A stretch of DNA of 64,000 nucleotides. It comes from Caldifermentibacillus hisashii (lineage in GTDB: Bacteria; Bacillota; Bacilli; Bacillales; Caldibacillaceae). The notes beneath the pieces are model-generated. The model was not told the DNA's origin, did not search any database, and saw only the letters and a program-made list of their open reading frames with translations. This document shows, in pieces, positions 53,233 to 62,591 of this stretch (within the stretch, counting starts at the first letter, position 1; each line of letters begins with the position of its first letter). Both the position numbers and the translations under genes were made by a program. The DNA lies in the NCBI RefSeq assembly GCF_027568575.1, contig NZ_JANUVP010000017.1, one strand, 5' to 3'.

Positions 53233-54075
53233 ATGAAGACAGCGGTTGTTACAGACAGTACAGCATACTTACCGGAAGAAATCCGTGAAAAATACAAGAT
53301 ACACATGATTCCCTTAAGTGTTGTATTTGGCACTGAATCATATCGAGAAGAAATTGAACTAACTGCGACTGATTTTTACCAAATGATGCGGGAGCAAAAA
53401 GAATTACCGACGACTACGCAACCTTCAACCGGAATGTTTGTTGAGCTGTTTGAAAAATTATCAAAAGAATATGACGCCGTAATTAGTATCCATTTATCAA
53501 GCGGTATTAGCGGGACTTTTCAAGGAGCAGTTACAGCCGGACAATTGGTACAGTCCATTAAAGTCTATCCGTACGATTCAGAAATAAGCTGTATGGTCCA
53601 AGGTTTCTATGCTTTAGAAGCAGCAAAAATGGCTCAGAGGGGGGAGGAGCCGGAAGCAATCATTGCCCGTCTTGATGAATTGAAGGCAACAACAAAGGCA
53701 TACTTTATGGTGGACGACTTGACCAACTTGCAGCGCGGGGGACGACTAAGCAGTACCCAAGCCTTTATCGGAGGACTTTTACAAGTTAAGCCACTTCTCC
53801 ATTTTGTAGATAAAGTAATCGTTCCATTCGAAAAAATCCGTACGAAGAAAAAAGCAATGAACCGAATTGTTGAACTGTTGGGGGAAGATGCAAAAAGTGG
53901 TGGTCAGTACCAAGCTTGCATTATCCACGCCAATCGGGAAGAAGAAGCACAAGCATGGAAGGAAGAACTCGAAGCTCTTTATCCGAATGTTGAGTTTACG
54001 CTAAGTTACTTCGGCCCGGTCATTGGAACCCATCTCGGTGAAGGTGCCATGGGTTTAGGCTGGATGAAAAAATGA
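53233..54075 (+). CDS. degV: DegV family fatty-acid-binding protein
   Basis: A 280-residue DegV protein. TAVVTDSTAYLPEEIREKYKI at the start, TTQPSTGMF, the SSGISGT lipid-binding loop and a late GPVIGTHLGEGAMGLGW are family marks. DegV/FakB proteins bind fatty acids and present them to FakA. ATG 53233 is chosen because AAAGGAAGGG lies upstream. In Bacillus degV follows degU directly; here about 2.8 kb intervene. Confidence 0.93.
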   Translation: MKTAVVTDSTAYLPEEIREKYKIHMIPLSVVFGTESYREEIELTATDFYQMMREQKELPTTTQPSTGMFVELFEKLSKEYDAVISIHLSSGISGTFQGAVTAGQLVQSIKVYPYDSEISCMVQGFYALEAAKMAQRGEEPEAIIARLDELKATTKAYFMVDDLTNLQRGGRLSSTQAFIGGLLQVKPLLHFVDKVIVPFEKIRTKKKAMNRIVELLGEDAKSGGQYQACIIHANREEEAQAWKEELEALYPNVEFTLSYFGPVIGTHLGEGAMGLGWMKK

Positions 54076-54147
54076 GCCGGGGAAAAATAATGAAATTCTT
54101 TTAGGACTCGGTGAAGCGGGACGGAGCTTCAATCTTAAATAATCGTT

Positions 54148-54185
54148 AAACAACCAATCAGTGAACAGCTGGTTGGTTGTTTTAT
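54148..54185 (+). terminator. Terminator downstream of degV
   Basis: AAACAACCA pairs with TGGTTGTTT across a loop that itself contains partial pairing, followed by TATCG; T-rich tail within the stem end. Confidence 0.65.
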
Positions 54186-54603
54186 CGAATCATTGTAAGT
54201 TTTCCGGTATGTGCAGCTCAATAAGGGAATTATAAGACCCGTCCTTTGCGCTAAGTTTAATAGAAAATCGTTGGACAGTAGATAAAAAACAGGATTGCCT
54301 AGAAAGTAGAAATTAAAAGCCACACAATAATCTTGATATTTTTTAATGTTATATCTTTTCCAAATCAATAATTTTTTGTATACTACCAGTAGTTGGATCA
54401 TCCTCCCCACATCCCGGTGTTCTATTAATAATAGGATGCCGGAAAACGGATTTATCATCCCACATCCTCTTTTTAAACTTACTTAAATATCTCTCTCCAG
54501 ATTATTTCCTTAATTAAAGGTATTTGTGTCCTAACTGACCGAGGAGCTTTGTCACCATACCGTAAAAAAATCTTATTTCCTATTGCAAAACAGCAAAAAT
54601 CTC
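54186..54603. other. Intergenic region upstream of comFA, nothing definite
   Basis: A/T-rich non-coding DNA that must hold the comFA promoter. I looked for paired AAAA-N5-TTTT ComK boxes and found only poor matches. A 107-codon minus-strand frame over it is not credible. Confidence 0.4.
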
Positions 54604-54845
54604 TTGTTGTTTACCGAAAGAAGTCAAAGAAATCGTTCGCCACCATGGCTATTTGTTTACCCAAAGAAGTCAGGAAATCGTTCGCCACCAAGAAACTATT
54701 TGCTTAACTAAGTAATCAGTGAATCAGACAGTCGCCATGATGAAGCTTGTTGTTTATCAAAGTAATCAGTGAAAAAAATCGTTCAGTACCATAAGATTAT
54801 TAGTTTACCGAAAGTAATCAGTAAATCATTCAGCACCATGAAACC
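54604..54845. repeat. Five imperfect tandem repeats upstream of comFA
   Basis: Units of about 46-53 bp begin near 54607, 54653, 54699, 54749 and 54802, with TTGTTTACC(G/C)AAAG and TCGTTCGCCACCAT-like segments. The last ends about 40 bases before the true comFA start. Confidence 0.7.
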
Positions 54846-54885
54846 ATTCTCACTATCCGATTTTGAACATAAGGAGGTATGTGAT

Positions 54886-56382
54886 TTGTTGTTTTTAAAA
54901 AAAGATGAATATGTAATTCCGCAACAGCTGGTGAAAGGAGAAGCCGGTGAGTTTGTCCGAATAGCCGATATGACAAAACCAAAGCGGCTTCCTGTTGACT
55001 CAAATTTTCCATTTAACCAAAACTTGCAATTGTTTTTATCGGGGCGGAAATTGTTGCTCGATGAAATTCCTTTCTCCCTGGAAGAAATTCATAACCATTA
55101 TTTGCATGGATATGTCGATTACCGGCAAGGGGTTATTTTCGACGGGAAGAGGCTGTACTGTTGCAGATGTGGCAATAAAGATGCAGTTTTCTTTGCTTCT
55201 TTTCATTGTGCCCGTTGCAAGAAAAAATGCTGGTATTGCCGCAAATGTATCATGATGGGAAGAGTCAGTCAGTGTACACCGCTCATCATTTGGACAGGTC
55301 CGACGCCCAATTTTTCATTTCAAAAATCACTGAAATGGCAAGGAACACTCTCACCTTCACAAAAAGATGCTTCAATAAAAATCAAAGAGGCAGTAAGGGA
55401 AAGGAAAGAACTATTGGTTTGGGCGGTATGTGGAGCAGGGAAAACGGAGATGTTGTTTGAGGGCATTGAGGAAGCGATACAATCAGGGAAACGGACAGCA
55501 ATTGCAACACCTAGAACGGATGTTGTTCTGGAATTAACCCCGCGGTTTCAACAAGTATTTCCGGATATTCCGATCGCATCCTTATACGGCGGGAGTGAGG
55601 ACAGACATCGATATAGCCCGCTTGTTATTGCAACTACTCATCAATTGTTGCGGTTTCATGAAGCATTTGATTGCTTGATCATTGATGAGGTCGACGCATT
55701 CCCTTATTCGGCCGATGAAATGCTGCAAACCGCCGCGGAACTGGCAAGAAAAAAGAATAGTTCACTCATTTTTTTAACGGCCACCCCGAAAGAAGTGTGG
55801 CAGGCAGAATGTTATCGTGGAAAAAGAAATTGTGTGATTCTGCCGGCAAGATTTCATCGTCACCCATTACCGATTCCCTCATTTGTTTGGTGTGGGAATT
55901 GGAGAGAAAAAGTGAAGAAGGGCCGGATTCCGTCAAAGATTTTGCAATGGGTAAAAAGTAGACTGGAAACCGGAAAACAAGCGTTACTCTTTTTCCCTCA
56001 TATAGAACTGATGGAACAAGCGCTCCTGTATTTTCAGAAAATGGATGGACGGATTGAAGCGGTCCACTCTGAAGACCCGAATCGAAAAGAAAAAGTTCAA
56101 GCAATGCGTACCGGTAATATTCCGATATTGTTGACAACAACCATTTTGGAACGAGGTGTAACGTTTCCGAATATAGATGTGGCCGTTGTCGGTGCTGAAG
56201 ATGATACGTTTACCGAAAGTGCATTAGTGCAAATTGCCGGCCGGGTAGGAAGAAGTCCACAATTTCCAACGGGAGATATTACTTTTTTTCACTATGGGAT
56301 TACACGTGCCATGATTCGTTCGAGAAACCAATTGCTGCGAATGAATCGGCAGGCGAGGATGAAAGGTTTGATCGATAGCTAA
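54886..56382 (+). CDS. comFA: Late competence DNA translocation helicase ComFA
   Basis: About 498 residues. A four-Cys zinc finger (CCRCGNKD...CARCKKKCWYCRKC) precedes a DEAD-type motor: LLVWAVCGAGKTEML (Walker A), TPRTDVVLEL, IIDEVDAFPY (Walker B), LTATP, TTTILERGVTFPN and QIAGRVGR. It drives import of single-stranded DNA during transformation. AAGGAGG at 54871-54877 lies 8 bases before TTG 54886, so I place the start there; a longer open frame from 54769 runs through repeat DNA. Confidence 0.94.
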   Translation: MLFLKKDEYVIPQQLVKGEAGEFVRIADMTKPKRLPVDSNFPFNQNLQLFLSGRKLLLDEIPFSLEEIHNHYLHGYVDYRQGVIFDGKRLYCCRCGNKDAVFFASFHCARCKKKCWYCRKCIMMGRVSQCTPLIIWTGPTPNFSFQKSLKWQGTLSPSQKDASIKIKEAVRERKELLVWAVCGAGKTEMLFEGIEEAIQSGKRTAIATPRTDVVLELTPRFQQVFPDIPIASLYGGSEDRHRYSPLVIATTHQLLRFHEAFDCLIIDEVDAFPYSADEMLQTAAELARKKNSSLIFLTATPKEVWQAECYRGKRNCVILPARFHRHPLPIPSFVWCGNWREKVKKGRIPSKILQWVKSRLETGKQALLFFPHIELMEQALLYFQKMDGRIEAVHSEDPNRKEKVQAMRTGNIPILLTTTILERGVTFPNIDVAVVGAEDDTFTESALVQIAGRVGRSPQFPTGDITFFHYGITRAMIRSRNQLLRMNRQARMKGLIDS

Positions 56383-56433
56383 GTTCGTTGTGTCACAAAA
56401 AAGGTTCATGGTAAAAAGGAGGGTTAAACACTC

Positions 56434-57156
56434 ATGCAACTTTTTAAAACCGACCTTTGCCTGCTATGTTCAAGCCCAATCGCACCAACGATCAATTGGG
56501 AATCACTGCTGTTTGGACCAAACCAAAAACCGATCTGCGAAAAATGCTATGCCCAATTCAGTCCGATCCGTGAGCCAGCGTGTAAAATTTGCAATCGGTC
56601 TCTGGATAAACTAAATCCGAAGTTTTATCAAGATGGGGTATGCAACGATTGTATCAAATGGCAACAGTCAAGCAAGTGGAAAAATGTCCTGGAAAAAAAT
56701 ACTTCGCTATTTAAATATAATGATTTTATGGCTGAAGTAATTGCTCGATTCAAATACCGGGGCGATTATGCTTTAGCTAAAATTTTTTCACAACCTTTGA
56801 AACAACTTTTACAAAATATTGATTATGACTTGCTCGTACCGATTCCATTAAGTGAAGAAAGGCTATATGAGCGTGGATTTAATCAGGCGGAAAGTTTGGC
56901 GCTTGAGGCAGGGGCTGAACCGATCAATCTTCTCAGACGAATCCATTCGGAAAAGCAATCCAAAAAGTCAAGATATGAACGGATCCACCTTCCGCAAGTA
57001 TTTCAACTTTCGGAGGCAGCCCCGCCCTTTCAAAATAAACATATTCTGTTAATTGATGATGTATATACAACAGGTTCAACGCTCCGTCAAGCTGCGGTTA
57101 TCCTTCTGCAGGCAGGTGCAAAAACAGTTCAATCGCTGACATTGGCCAGAGGATGA
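56434..57156 (+). CDS. comFC: Competence protein ComFC, phosphoribosyltransferase-like
   Basis: A 240-residue protein: N-terminal zinc-binding double ribbon (CLLCSSP, CEKCYAQF, CKICNRSL, CNDCIKW) and a C-terminal PRTase domain with the PRPP loop HILLIDDVYTTGSTLRQAA. It works with ComFA in DNA uptake. It lies about 50 bases after comFA; no comFB gene lies between them. Confidence 0.94.
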   Translation: MQLFKTDLCLLCSSPIAPTINWESLLFGPNQKPICEKCYAQFSPIREPACKICNRSLDKLNPKFYQDGVCNDCIKWQQSSKWKNVLEKNTSLFKYNDFMAEVIARFKYRGDYALAKIFSQPLKQLLQNIDYDLLVPIPLSEERLYERGFNQAESLALEAGAEPINLLRRIHSEKQSKKSRYERIHLPQVFQLSEAAPPFQNKHILLIDDVYTTGSTLRQAAVILLQAGAKTVQSLTLARG

Positions 57157-57217
57157 TTAAAAATTTTCGAAAAAACATTGAATAATTAATTTTTTGGACG
57201 AAATGAATAATGAGGGT

Positions 57218-57242
57218 TGCTCTCAAATAGGAGCATTTTTTG
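57218..57242 (+). terminator. Terminator of comFA-comFC
   Basis: TGCTCTC and a complementary GGAGCA close a short hairpin followed by TTTTTT. Confidence 0.7.
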
Positions 57243-57358
57243 GGAGCCAACTAATTCTGAAAAAATAATATAAAAAATCTTGGTCAAGCCCTTTTTCAAG
57301 ACAAGCATAGTATAATAAAACTAGATTAATCACTTGGACTCTGGAAAGGATGATCGTG

Positions 57359-57775
57359 ATGGAACTGGTAAATTGTACAAATTGTGGTATGTTGTATGTG
57401 AAAAATTCAATTCGTGATATATGTGACAACTGTTATAAAGAAGAGGAAGAGGCATTTGATAAAGTCAACAATTATTTGAAGAAAAAACAAAACCGGACAG
57501 CTTCGATGGTGAAAGTTGTTGAGGAAACAGGAGTGCCGGAAGAGTTGATTATGAAGTTCATTAAAAAAGGCCGCATCCGCTTAGTTCATTTTCCAAACCT
57601 CGGCTACCCTTGTGAAAATTGTGGACGACCGATTCAAAAAGGAAAACTATGTGATGACTGTGCAAAAAATTTCCGGAATGAACTTGAAGTTTTTGAGAAA
57701 GAACAGCAGCGACAAAAGGAACTGGCAGAAAAGAACATTACCTATTATGCAATTGACGAAAAGTATCGCAGTTAA
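57359..57775 (+). CDS. yvyF: Flagellar operon protein YvyF (TIGR03826 family)
   Basis: A 138-residue protein of the flagellar-operon family. N-terminal zinc-binding CTNCGMLY...CDNCYKEEEE, a central winged-helix-like part (VVEETGVPEELIMKFIKKGRIRL) and a second CENCGRP...CDDCAKNF. It occupies the usual place directly before flgM. ATG 57359 is preferred because GGAAAGGATGA lies upstream of it. Confidence 0.92.
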   Translation: MELVNCTNCGMLYVKNSIRDICDNCYKEEEEAFDKVNNYLKKKQNRTASMVKVVEETGVPEELIMKFIKKGRIRLVHFPNLGYPCENCGRPIQKGKLCDDCAKNFRNELEVFEKEQQRQKELAEKNITYYAIDEKYRS

Positions 57776-57791
57776 AAGAATCAAATTCGAT

Positions 57792-57818
57792 TAAACAAAT
57801 TGAAGAAAGTGCCGATAT
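57792..57818 (+). promoter_or_regulatory. Sigma-D promoter of flgM
   Basis: TAAA (57792-57795), exactly 15 bases, GCCGATAT (57811-57818): a perfect match to the Bacillus sigma-D consensus, about 40 bases before the flgM start. Confidence 0.9.
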
Positions 57819-57859
57819 AAAAATTAACATAGTGATCGATGGAAAGGGAGGAATACGGT

Positions 57860-58123
57860 ATGAAAATTACAAATTACGGTCCATCCGGTCTAAATCCATA
57901 TATGCAGGAAATGCAGAAAACGGAAACAGTTAAGAAAAAAGCGGTAAAAACAAACGACCAAATTGAAATTTCTTCGGAAGCATTAAAGCTGCAAAAGCAA
58001 ACGGATCCTGCCCGACAGGAGAAAATCGCTCATATTAAAGATCAGATTCAAAATGGTACGTACAAAATCGACCATCAAGAATTGGCTAAAAGTATATATA
58101 ATTACTATGTTAATAAAAAATAA
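57860..58123 (+). CDS. flgM: Anti-sigma-D factor FlgM
   Basis: An 87-residue FlgM: MKITNYGPSGLNPYM at the N-terminus, a disordered basic middle, and the sigma-binding C-terminus (QIEISSEALKLQK ... RQEKIAHIKDQIQNGTYKIDHQELAKSIYNYY). It holds sigma-D until hook completion. GGGAGG lies upstream of ATG 57860; transcribed from a sigma-D promoter that it controls. Confidence 0.95.
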   Translation: MKITNYGPSGLNPYMQEMQKTETVKKKAVKTNDQIEISSEALKLQKQTDPARQEKIAHIKDQIQNGTYKIDHQELAKSIYNYYVNKK

Positions 58124-58204
58124 AGTAGAGCTTGCTATTTTCAAATGACGATGGACACCACGTCAAACAGAAGCAAAAGAATACAAGTGGAAAAGGTGAG
58201 GGAT

Positions 58205-58693
58205 ATGAAATTTGATTCTTTGATTTCAATACTGGAAAAACAATTAACATTATATATGAGTTTATATCAATTGGCTATAAGAAAAGTGGATATGATTAAA
58301 ACAAATGATATTTCATCCCTCAACCAAATAATGAAAGAAGAACAAAAACATATTACAGCCATTTCTGTATTAGAAAATGAACGGATTAAGGATTTGCAAA
58401 ATCGGTTCCCGAAAAGAGAGACAGTTCCAACGATAAGTAGCTGTATTGAAGTAGCGGAATCTGAGCAAAAACCGATTCTCGAAGACTTGTTCCGTCAACT
58501 TACAAATATTTTACAAAAGATAAAGGTACAGAATGATTTTAATCAGGAACTAATCAAGCAGTCTTTGCAATTTGTCAATTATTCTTTAAACTTATTTCAG
58601 CCGAGAACAAATGCGATGAACTACGGACCGAAAGCAGAGGATAAGTCGGCAAACGCAACTGAAGTACATTCCCTATTTAATTCGCAAGTATAA
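58205..58693 (+). CDS. flgN: Flagellar export chaperone FlgN
   Basis: A 162-residue, mostly helical chaperone for FlgK and FlgL (YvyG of Bacillus). The protein begins MKFDSLISILEKQLTLYMSL, typical for FlgN. AAAAGGTGAGG before ATG 58205 sets the start. It lies between flgM and flgK as expected. Confidence 0.92.
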   Translation: MKFDSLISILEKQLTLYMSLYQLAIRKVDMIKTNDISSLNQIMKEEQKHITAISVLENERIKDLQNRFPKRETVPTISSCIEVAESEQKPILEDLFRQLTNILQKIKVQNDFNQELIKQSLQFVNYSLNLFQPRTNAMNYGPKAEDKSANATEVHSLFNSQV

Positions 58694-58832
58694 AACGATC
58701 ATAAAAACACGACAGTTCCATTTTTATCAAAAAAGTGCGTAGCCGATTAGTTTTATAACAAAATCAACCACCCAAGTTTTCAAAGGGATAAAAAGAGTGT
58801 GAAACCTCTTGATAGAACGGAGGATGAAATAA

Positions 58833-60422
58833 ATGGTATCAACATTCCATGGTTTAGAAACAGCGAAACGCGGCATGACCGCCCAGCAATTGGGACTATA
58901 TACAACCGGACATAATATCTCAAATGCCAATACACCGGGTTATACAAGACAACGCGTCAGCTTTGAGACAGCGGAACCATTTCCCGGTGCCGGACTGAAT
59001 CGCCCGCAAATTCCCGGACAGCTTGGTACAGGAGTTCAGGCAGGAACAATCGAGCGGATTAGAGAAAGCTTTCTCGATGTGCAATATCGTTCAGAAAATA
59101 CGAAACTGGGTTATTACAGCTCGCTCAGCAGTGCTCTGGCAAAGATGGAAGATATTATGAACGAACCGTCGAACAGCGGCTTGCAAAATATTATGAGTCA
59201 GTTTTGGAGTTCGTTACAAAATATGGCCGACCACCCGGAAAACTTAGGTGCCCGACAAGTTGTCGCAGCCAAAGGGCAAATGGTGGCTGAAACATTCAAT
59301 TACTATTACAATTCCCTGGATGGCATAAAAAAGGATCTCGGCAGTGAAATGGATGTGACGGTCAAAAATATTAATACGATAGTTTCGCAAATTGACGAGT
59401 TAAACAAACAAATCGCCAGTGTCGAACCCCACGGGATGTTACCGAACGACTTATATGACAAACGTGATCAGCTCGTTGATCAATTATCAAGTCTAGTCAA
59501 TGTGAAAGTAACGGCAGTAAAACCGACCCAGTACGGACAACCGCTACCCACGGCTGTCGGTTTATATCAAATTGAACTCGTCCAAAAAGACGGCACCTCA
59601 TTTGGCTCAGGGGCGCAATTACTTACTGTTGATACGACCACCGGGGCGTCGCAGCAAAATGAATTATCAATAACCGCTGAAAATGGTGTAAAAGCTCCCC
59701 CTTTAAATGGAAATGTCCAGTCTGTCCAAGTCGGAAATGTTACATTGGACAACTTAAATTTTTCAGGTAAACTAAAGGGATTAATCGAAAGCTATGGATA
59801 TGTTGATGCAAATGGTGAAGTTAAAGGCCATTACCCGGAAATGATGGAAAAACTGAACAAACTTGCCTATGCTTTTGCAAGTGAATTTAATCATATTCAT
59901 CAACAAGGATATGGATTAGATAAAACCGATCCGGCCGGGGAGTTTTTTGATTTAGGCGGCAGTACAGACTATGATGAAACGATTAATTATGCTCAAGTTA
60001 TAAAAGTACATGATGAAATAATCAAAGATCCGACAAATATTGCGGCTGCCAATACACCGGGTGACAATTCCGGGGATAATACCATTGCTTTCCAACTAGC
60101 AGATCTTAAAAAGAAGAATTTCAAAGACTATTCCGTTCCGTTACCAAACGATATGTCAGGAACGTTTGACTTTTATTATGCCGCAATGATTGGTGACCTC
60201 GGTGTCGCCGCCCAAAGTGCCAATACAAATATGGATAATGTTCAAGTACTGGTTGACTCTGTTGAATACAACCGGAAATCTGTCAGCGGTGTTTCATTGG
60301 ATGAAGAGTTAACGAATATGATTACATTCCAACATGCCTACAACGCATCAGCACGAATGATTACAGTCATTGATGAAATGCTCGATAAAATCATTAATGG
60401 GATGGGTGTTGTTGGCAGATAA
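58833..60422 (+). CDS. flgK: Flagellar hook-filament junction protein FlgK
   Basis: A 529-residue HAP1. The N-terminal TFHGLETAKRGMTAQQLGLYTTGHNISNANTPGYTRQR and the C-terminal SVSGVSLDEELTNMITFQHAYNASARMITVIDEMLDKIINGMG are the conserved coiled-coil ends of axial proteins. It joins hook and filament together with FlgL. GAACGGAGGATG before the ATG. Confidence 0.96.
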   Translation: MVSTFHGLETAKRGMTAQQLGLYTTGHNISNANTPGYTRQRVSFETAEPFPGAGLNRPQIPGQLGTGVQAGTIERIRESFLDVQYRSENTKLGYYSSLSSALAKMEDIMNEPSNSGLQNIMSQFWSSLQNMADHPENLGARQVVAAKGQMVAETFNYYYNSLDGIKKDLGSEMDVTVKNINTIVSQIDELNKQIASVEPHGMLPNDLYDKRDQLVDQLSSLVNVKVTAVKPTQYGQPLPTAVGLYQIELVQKDGTSFGSGAQLLTVDTTTGASQQNELSITAENGVKAPPLNGNVQSVQVGNVTLDNLNFSGKLKGLIESYGYVDANGEVKGHYPEMMEKLNKLAYAFASEFNHIHQQGYGLDKTDPAGEFFDLGGSTDYDETINYAQVIKVHDEIIKDPTNIAAANTPGDNSGDNTIAFQLADLKKKNFKDYSVPLPNDMSGTFDFYYAAMIGDLGVAAQSANTNMDNVQVLVDSVEYNRKSVSGVSLDEELTNMITFQHAYNASARMITVIDEMLDKIINGMGVVGR

Positions 60423-60499
60423 AGAAAATTTTAATCCAGGTCCAGAGTGGTAAAATACGAAAGATCTTTAAGTTAAATATAACAAAGGTGGTGAACGAT

Positions 60500-61360
60500 A
60501 TGCGGGTAACCCAATCGATGTTATCCAATAATATGCTACGAAACTTAAGCAACAATTATAATAAAATGGGAAAACTTCAAGAGCAAATTTACTCTAAAAG
60601 TAAAATTACACGGCCATCGGATGATCCGGTCGTGGCCATGCTTAGTCTTGGCTATCGTGACAATTTAAATAAAGTTCAACAATACAGTCGGAATGTCAGT
60701 GAAGCAACTAACTGGCTCGATTCCACCGATGATGCAATTTCTCAAGGAGTGAAAGTTCTTCAAAGAATACGTGAACTGACTGTCCAAGCATCGAATGGAA
60801 CATATGAAGAAGGACAGCGAGGGGCGATTGCCGTTGAGGTGGACCAGCTGAAAGAACAATTAGAGACCATTGCTAAAACACAAGTCGGCGGGAAATATAT
60901 TTTCAACGGGGAGAATACAAACAAAGCACCGGCAGTTGGTAACTTTTCTGAAGGTGATGTTGAGCTGGAAATCTTTGACGGGATCAAACTGAATGTAAAT
61001 ACAAAGGGAAGCGAATTATTCAAATCAGTTTTCAACACATTAGATTCTCTTAAAAGTAAATTAGAAGATAAAACGGCAAGTGATTCTGATATTGGTGGAT
61101 TCCTTGATACCCTTGATAGCGAAATCGACCATTTCCTAAAAATCCAAGCCGATGTCGGTGCGAAACAAAATCGGGTCGAGATGATGGAAGACCGTCTTTC
61201 TTCTCAGGAAATAATCGCAACTGAAGTTATGTCTAAAAATGAAGATGTTGAGATTGAAAGGGCCATTACGGACTTGATTACGCAGGAATCAATTCAACGG
61301 GCTGCACTAAGTGTCGGTGCCAGAATTATCCAACCGTCCCTGGTTGACTTTTTAAGATAA
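60500..61360 (+). CDS. flgL: Flagellar hook-filament junction protein FlgL
   Basis: A 286-residue HAP3. MRVTQSMLSNNMLRNLSNNYNKMGKLQEQI at the start and the C-terminus DLITQESIQRAALSVGARIIQPSLVDFL are conserved flagellin-like ends. ATG 60500 follows AAAGGTGGTGA. Second junction protein. Confidence 0.95.
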   Translation: MRVTQSMLSNNMLRNLSNNYNKMGKLQEQIYSKSKITRPSDDPVVAMLSLGYRDNLNKVQQYSRNVSEATNWLDSTDDAISQGVKVLQRIRELTVQASNGTYEEGQRGAIAVEVDQLKEQLETIAKTQVGGKYIFNGENTNKAPAVGNFSEGDVELEIFDGIKLNVNTKGSELFKSVFNTLDSLKSKLEDKTASDSDIGGFLDTLDSEIDHFLKIQADVGAKQNRVEMMEDRLSSQEIIATEVMSKNEDVEIERAITDLITQESIQRAALSVGARIIQPSLVDFLR

Positions 61361-61400
61361 TGGCTGTATTAAATTTGATATAACACGTATGGGAGTATGG

Positions 61401-61434
61401 AAAGGCTATCTGACTGGGGATAGCTTTTCTTTTT
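61401..61434 (+). terminator. Attenuator/terminator between flgL and yviE
   Basis: AAAGGCTATC (61401-61410) pairs with GATAGCTTTT (61419-61428), one G-T pair, followed by CTTTTT and then directly by the yviE ribosome binding site. Confidence 0.7.
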
Positions 61435-61452
61435 AAGGAGGTGTGTCGGCGA

Positions 61453-62025
61453 ATGAACTTCCCACAAATCCGACTTGAATCAACTTCAGCACGGATTGGT
61501 TTACATATAGAAAAACCGGTCCAAAAAATTGAACAACCGAAACCTGTTCAATCAATCGAACAGCCGAAAGCAGTTGTGAATATCGAAACCGTTCCCGGAC
61601 GGCTTACGATTGACCAAACAGAAGCCCGGGCGGATCTTGGATTTAAGACCATCCCCCGATTAGTTGCGGAAAATGCTGAAGACGCAAAACGGATTGCTAT
61701 GGAGGGAACTGCCCGAAGAGTTCGGCAAGGCGATGATTTGATGAGAATTGAAAATAAGACAAACCCGTTCCCGTCTCATGCTATTGAAAACGCCTATAAA
61801 CCGGAAGCCCGGTTAACGATCGGTTGGATTCCTTCGCACGGAAGCGTAAAGATTAACTACGAGCCGGCAAAAGTAAATATTGAGGCGACACCGCAGAAAC
61901 CGATTATTCAAACACAAACTCAAAAACCGCTTCATGATTACACACCGGGAAAGGTACATGTCTATTTAGAACAAAAAAACTCATTAAAAATTGATTTTGT
62001 AAATCTATTTAGTGAAACGGTATAA
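61453..62025 (+). CDS. yviE: Flagellar-region protein YviE (DUF6470)
   Basis: A 190-residue protein, nearly the length of Bacillus YviE (191). MNFPQIRLESTSARIGLHIEKP, then repeated short beta-like stretches (IEQPKP..V.., RLTIDQTEARADLGFKT). Conserved between flgL and fliW in Bacillus; biochemical role not known. AAGGAGGTG upstream of ATG 61453. Confidence 0.9.
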   Translation: MNFPQIRLESTSARIGLHIEKPVQKIEQPKPVQSIEQPKAVVNIETVPGRLTIDQTEARADLGFKTIPRLVAENAEDAKRIAMEGTARRVRQGDDLMRIENKTNPFPSHAIENAYKPEARLTIGWIPSHGSVKINYEPAKVNIEATPQKPIIQTQTQKPLHDYTPGKVHVYLEQKNSLKIDFVNLFSETV

Positions 62026-62140
62026 TTGGATAAGAGGATGGGGATTTCCGGTAACTGTAAGTTAAAATTGCTCTGTATGTGCACCTTTTGGGGTTTTTGG
62101 TGAGTGTGTACCTTATCCATATAAAATAGTAGGTGAATAT

Positions 62141-62587
62141 ATGAACATCCAAACAAAATATCATGGTGAAATAACGATAGAGGAAACCGATATTATTCAA
62201 TTTGAAAACGGTATTCCCGGTTTTTTGAATGAACAGGAATTTATTATTTTACCATTAACAGAAGATGGAATTTACTTTGTCATGCAATCCGTTCGGACGC
62301 CGCAGCTTGCTTTTGTCATTACAAATCCGTTTACCTTTTATAAAGATTATGATTTTACTATAGAAGATAAAATCGTTAAACAGTTGGATATAGAGTCTGC
62401 AACAGATGTCAAAGTATTTAATATCTTAACCCTTCAAGAGCCGTTTGAAGAATCAACCGTTAACCTTCAAGCACCAATTATCATCAATACAAAAAATAAC
62501 CAAGCAAAACAGGTGATTTTAAACAACGAATCATACAAAACAAAACATCCGTTGTTTATCGAATCCCCTGATTCGATAAAGGGGTGA
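62141..62587 (+). CDS. fliW: Flagellar assembly factor FliW
   Basis: A 148-residue protein; MNIQTKYHGEITIEETDIIQFENGIPGFLNEQEF is the usual FliW opening, with FVMQSVRTPQLAFVITNPF following. FliW binds free flagellin or CsrA, and so releases or represses hag translation. Next to csrA, 4 bases apart, in a shared operon. Confidence 0.96.
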   Translation: MNIQTKYHGEITIEETDIIQFENGIPGFLNEQEFIILPLTEDGIYFVMQSVRTPQLAFVITNPFTFYKDYDFTIEDKIVKQLDIESATDVKVFNILTLQEPFEESTVNLQAPIIINTKNNQAKQVILNNESYKTKHPLFIESPDSIKG

Positions 62588-62591
62588 TTCG

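Noticed and set aside
54540..54600. ComK box upstream of comFA
   Set aside because: Only a loose AAAAAAATCTTATTT match and no correctly spaced second half-site.
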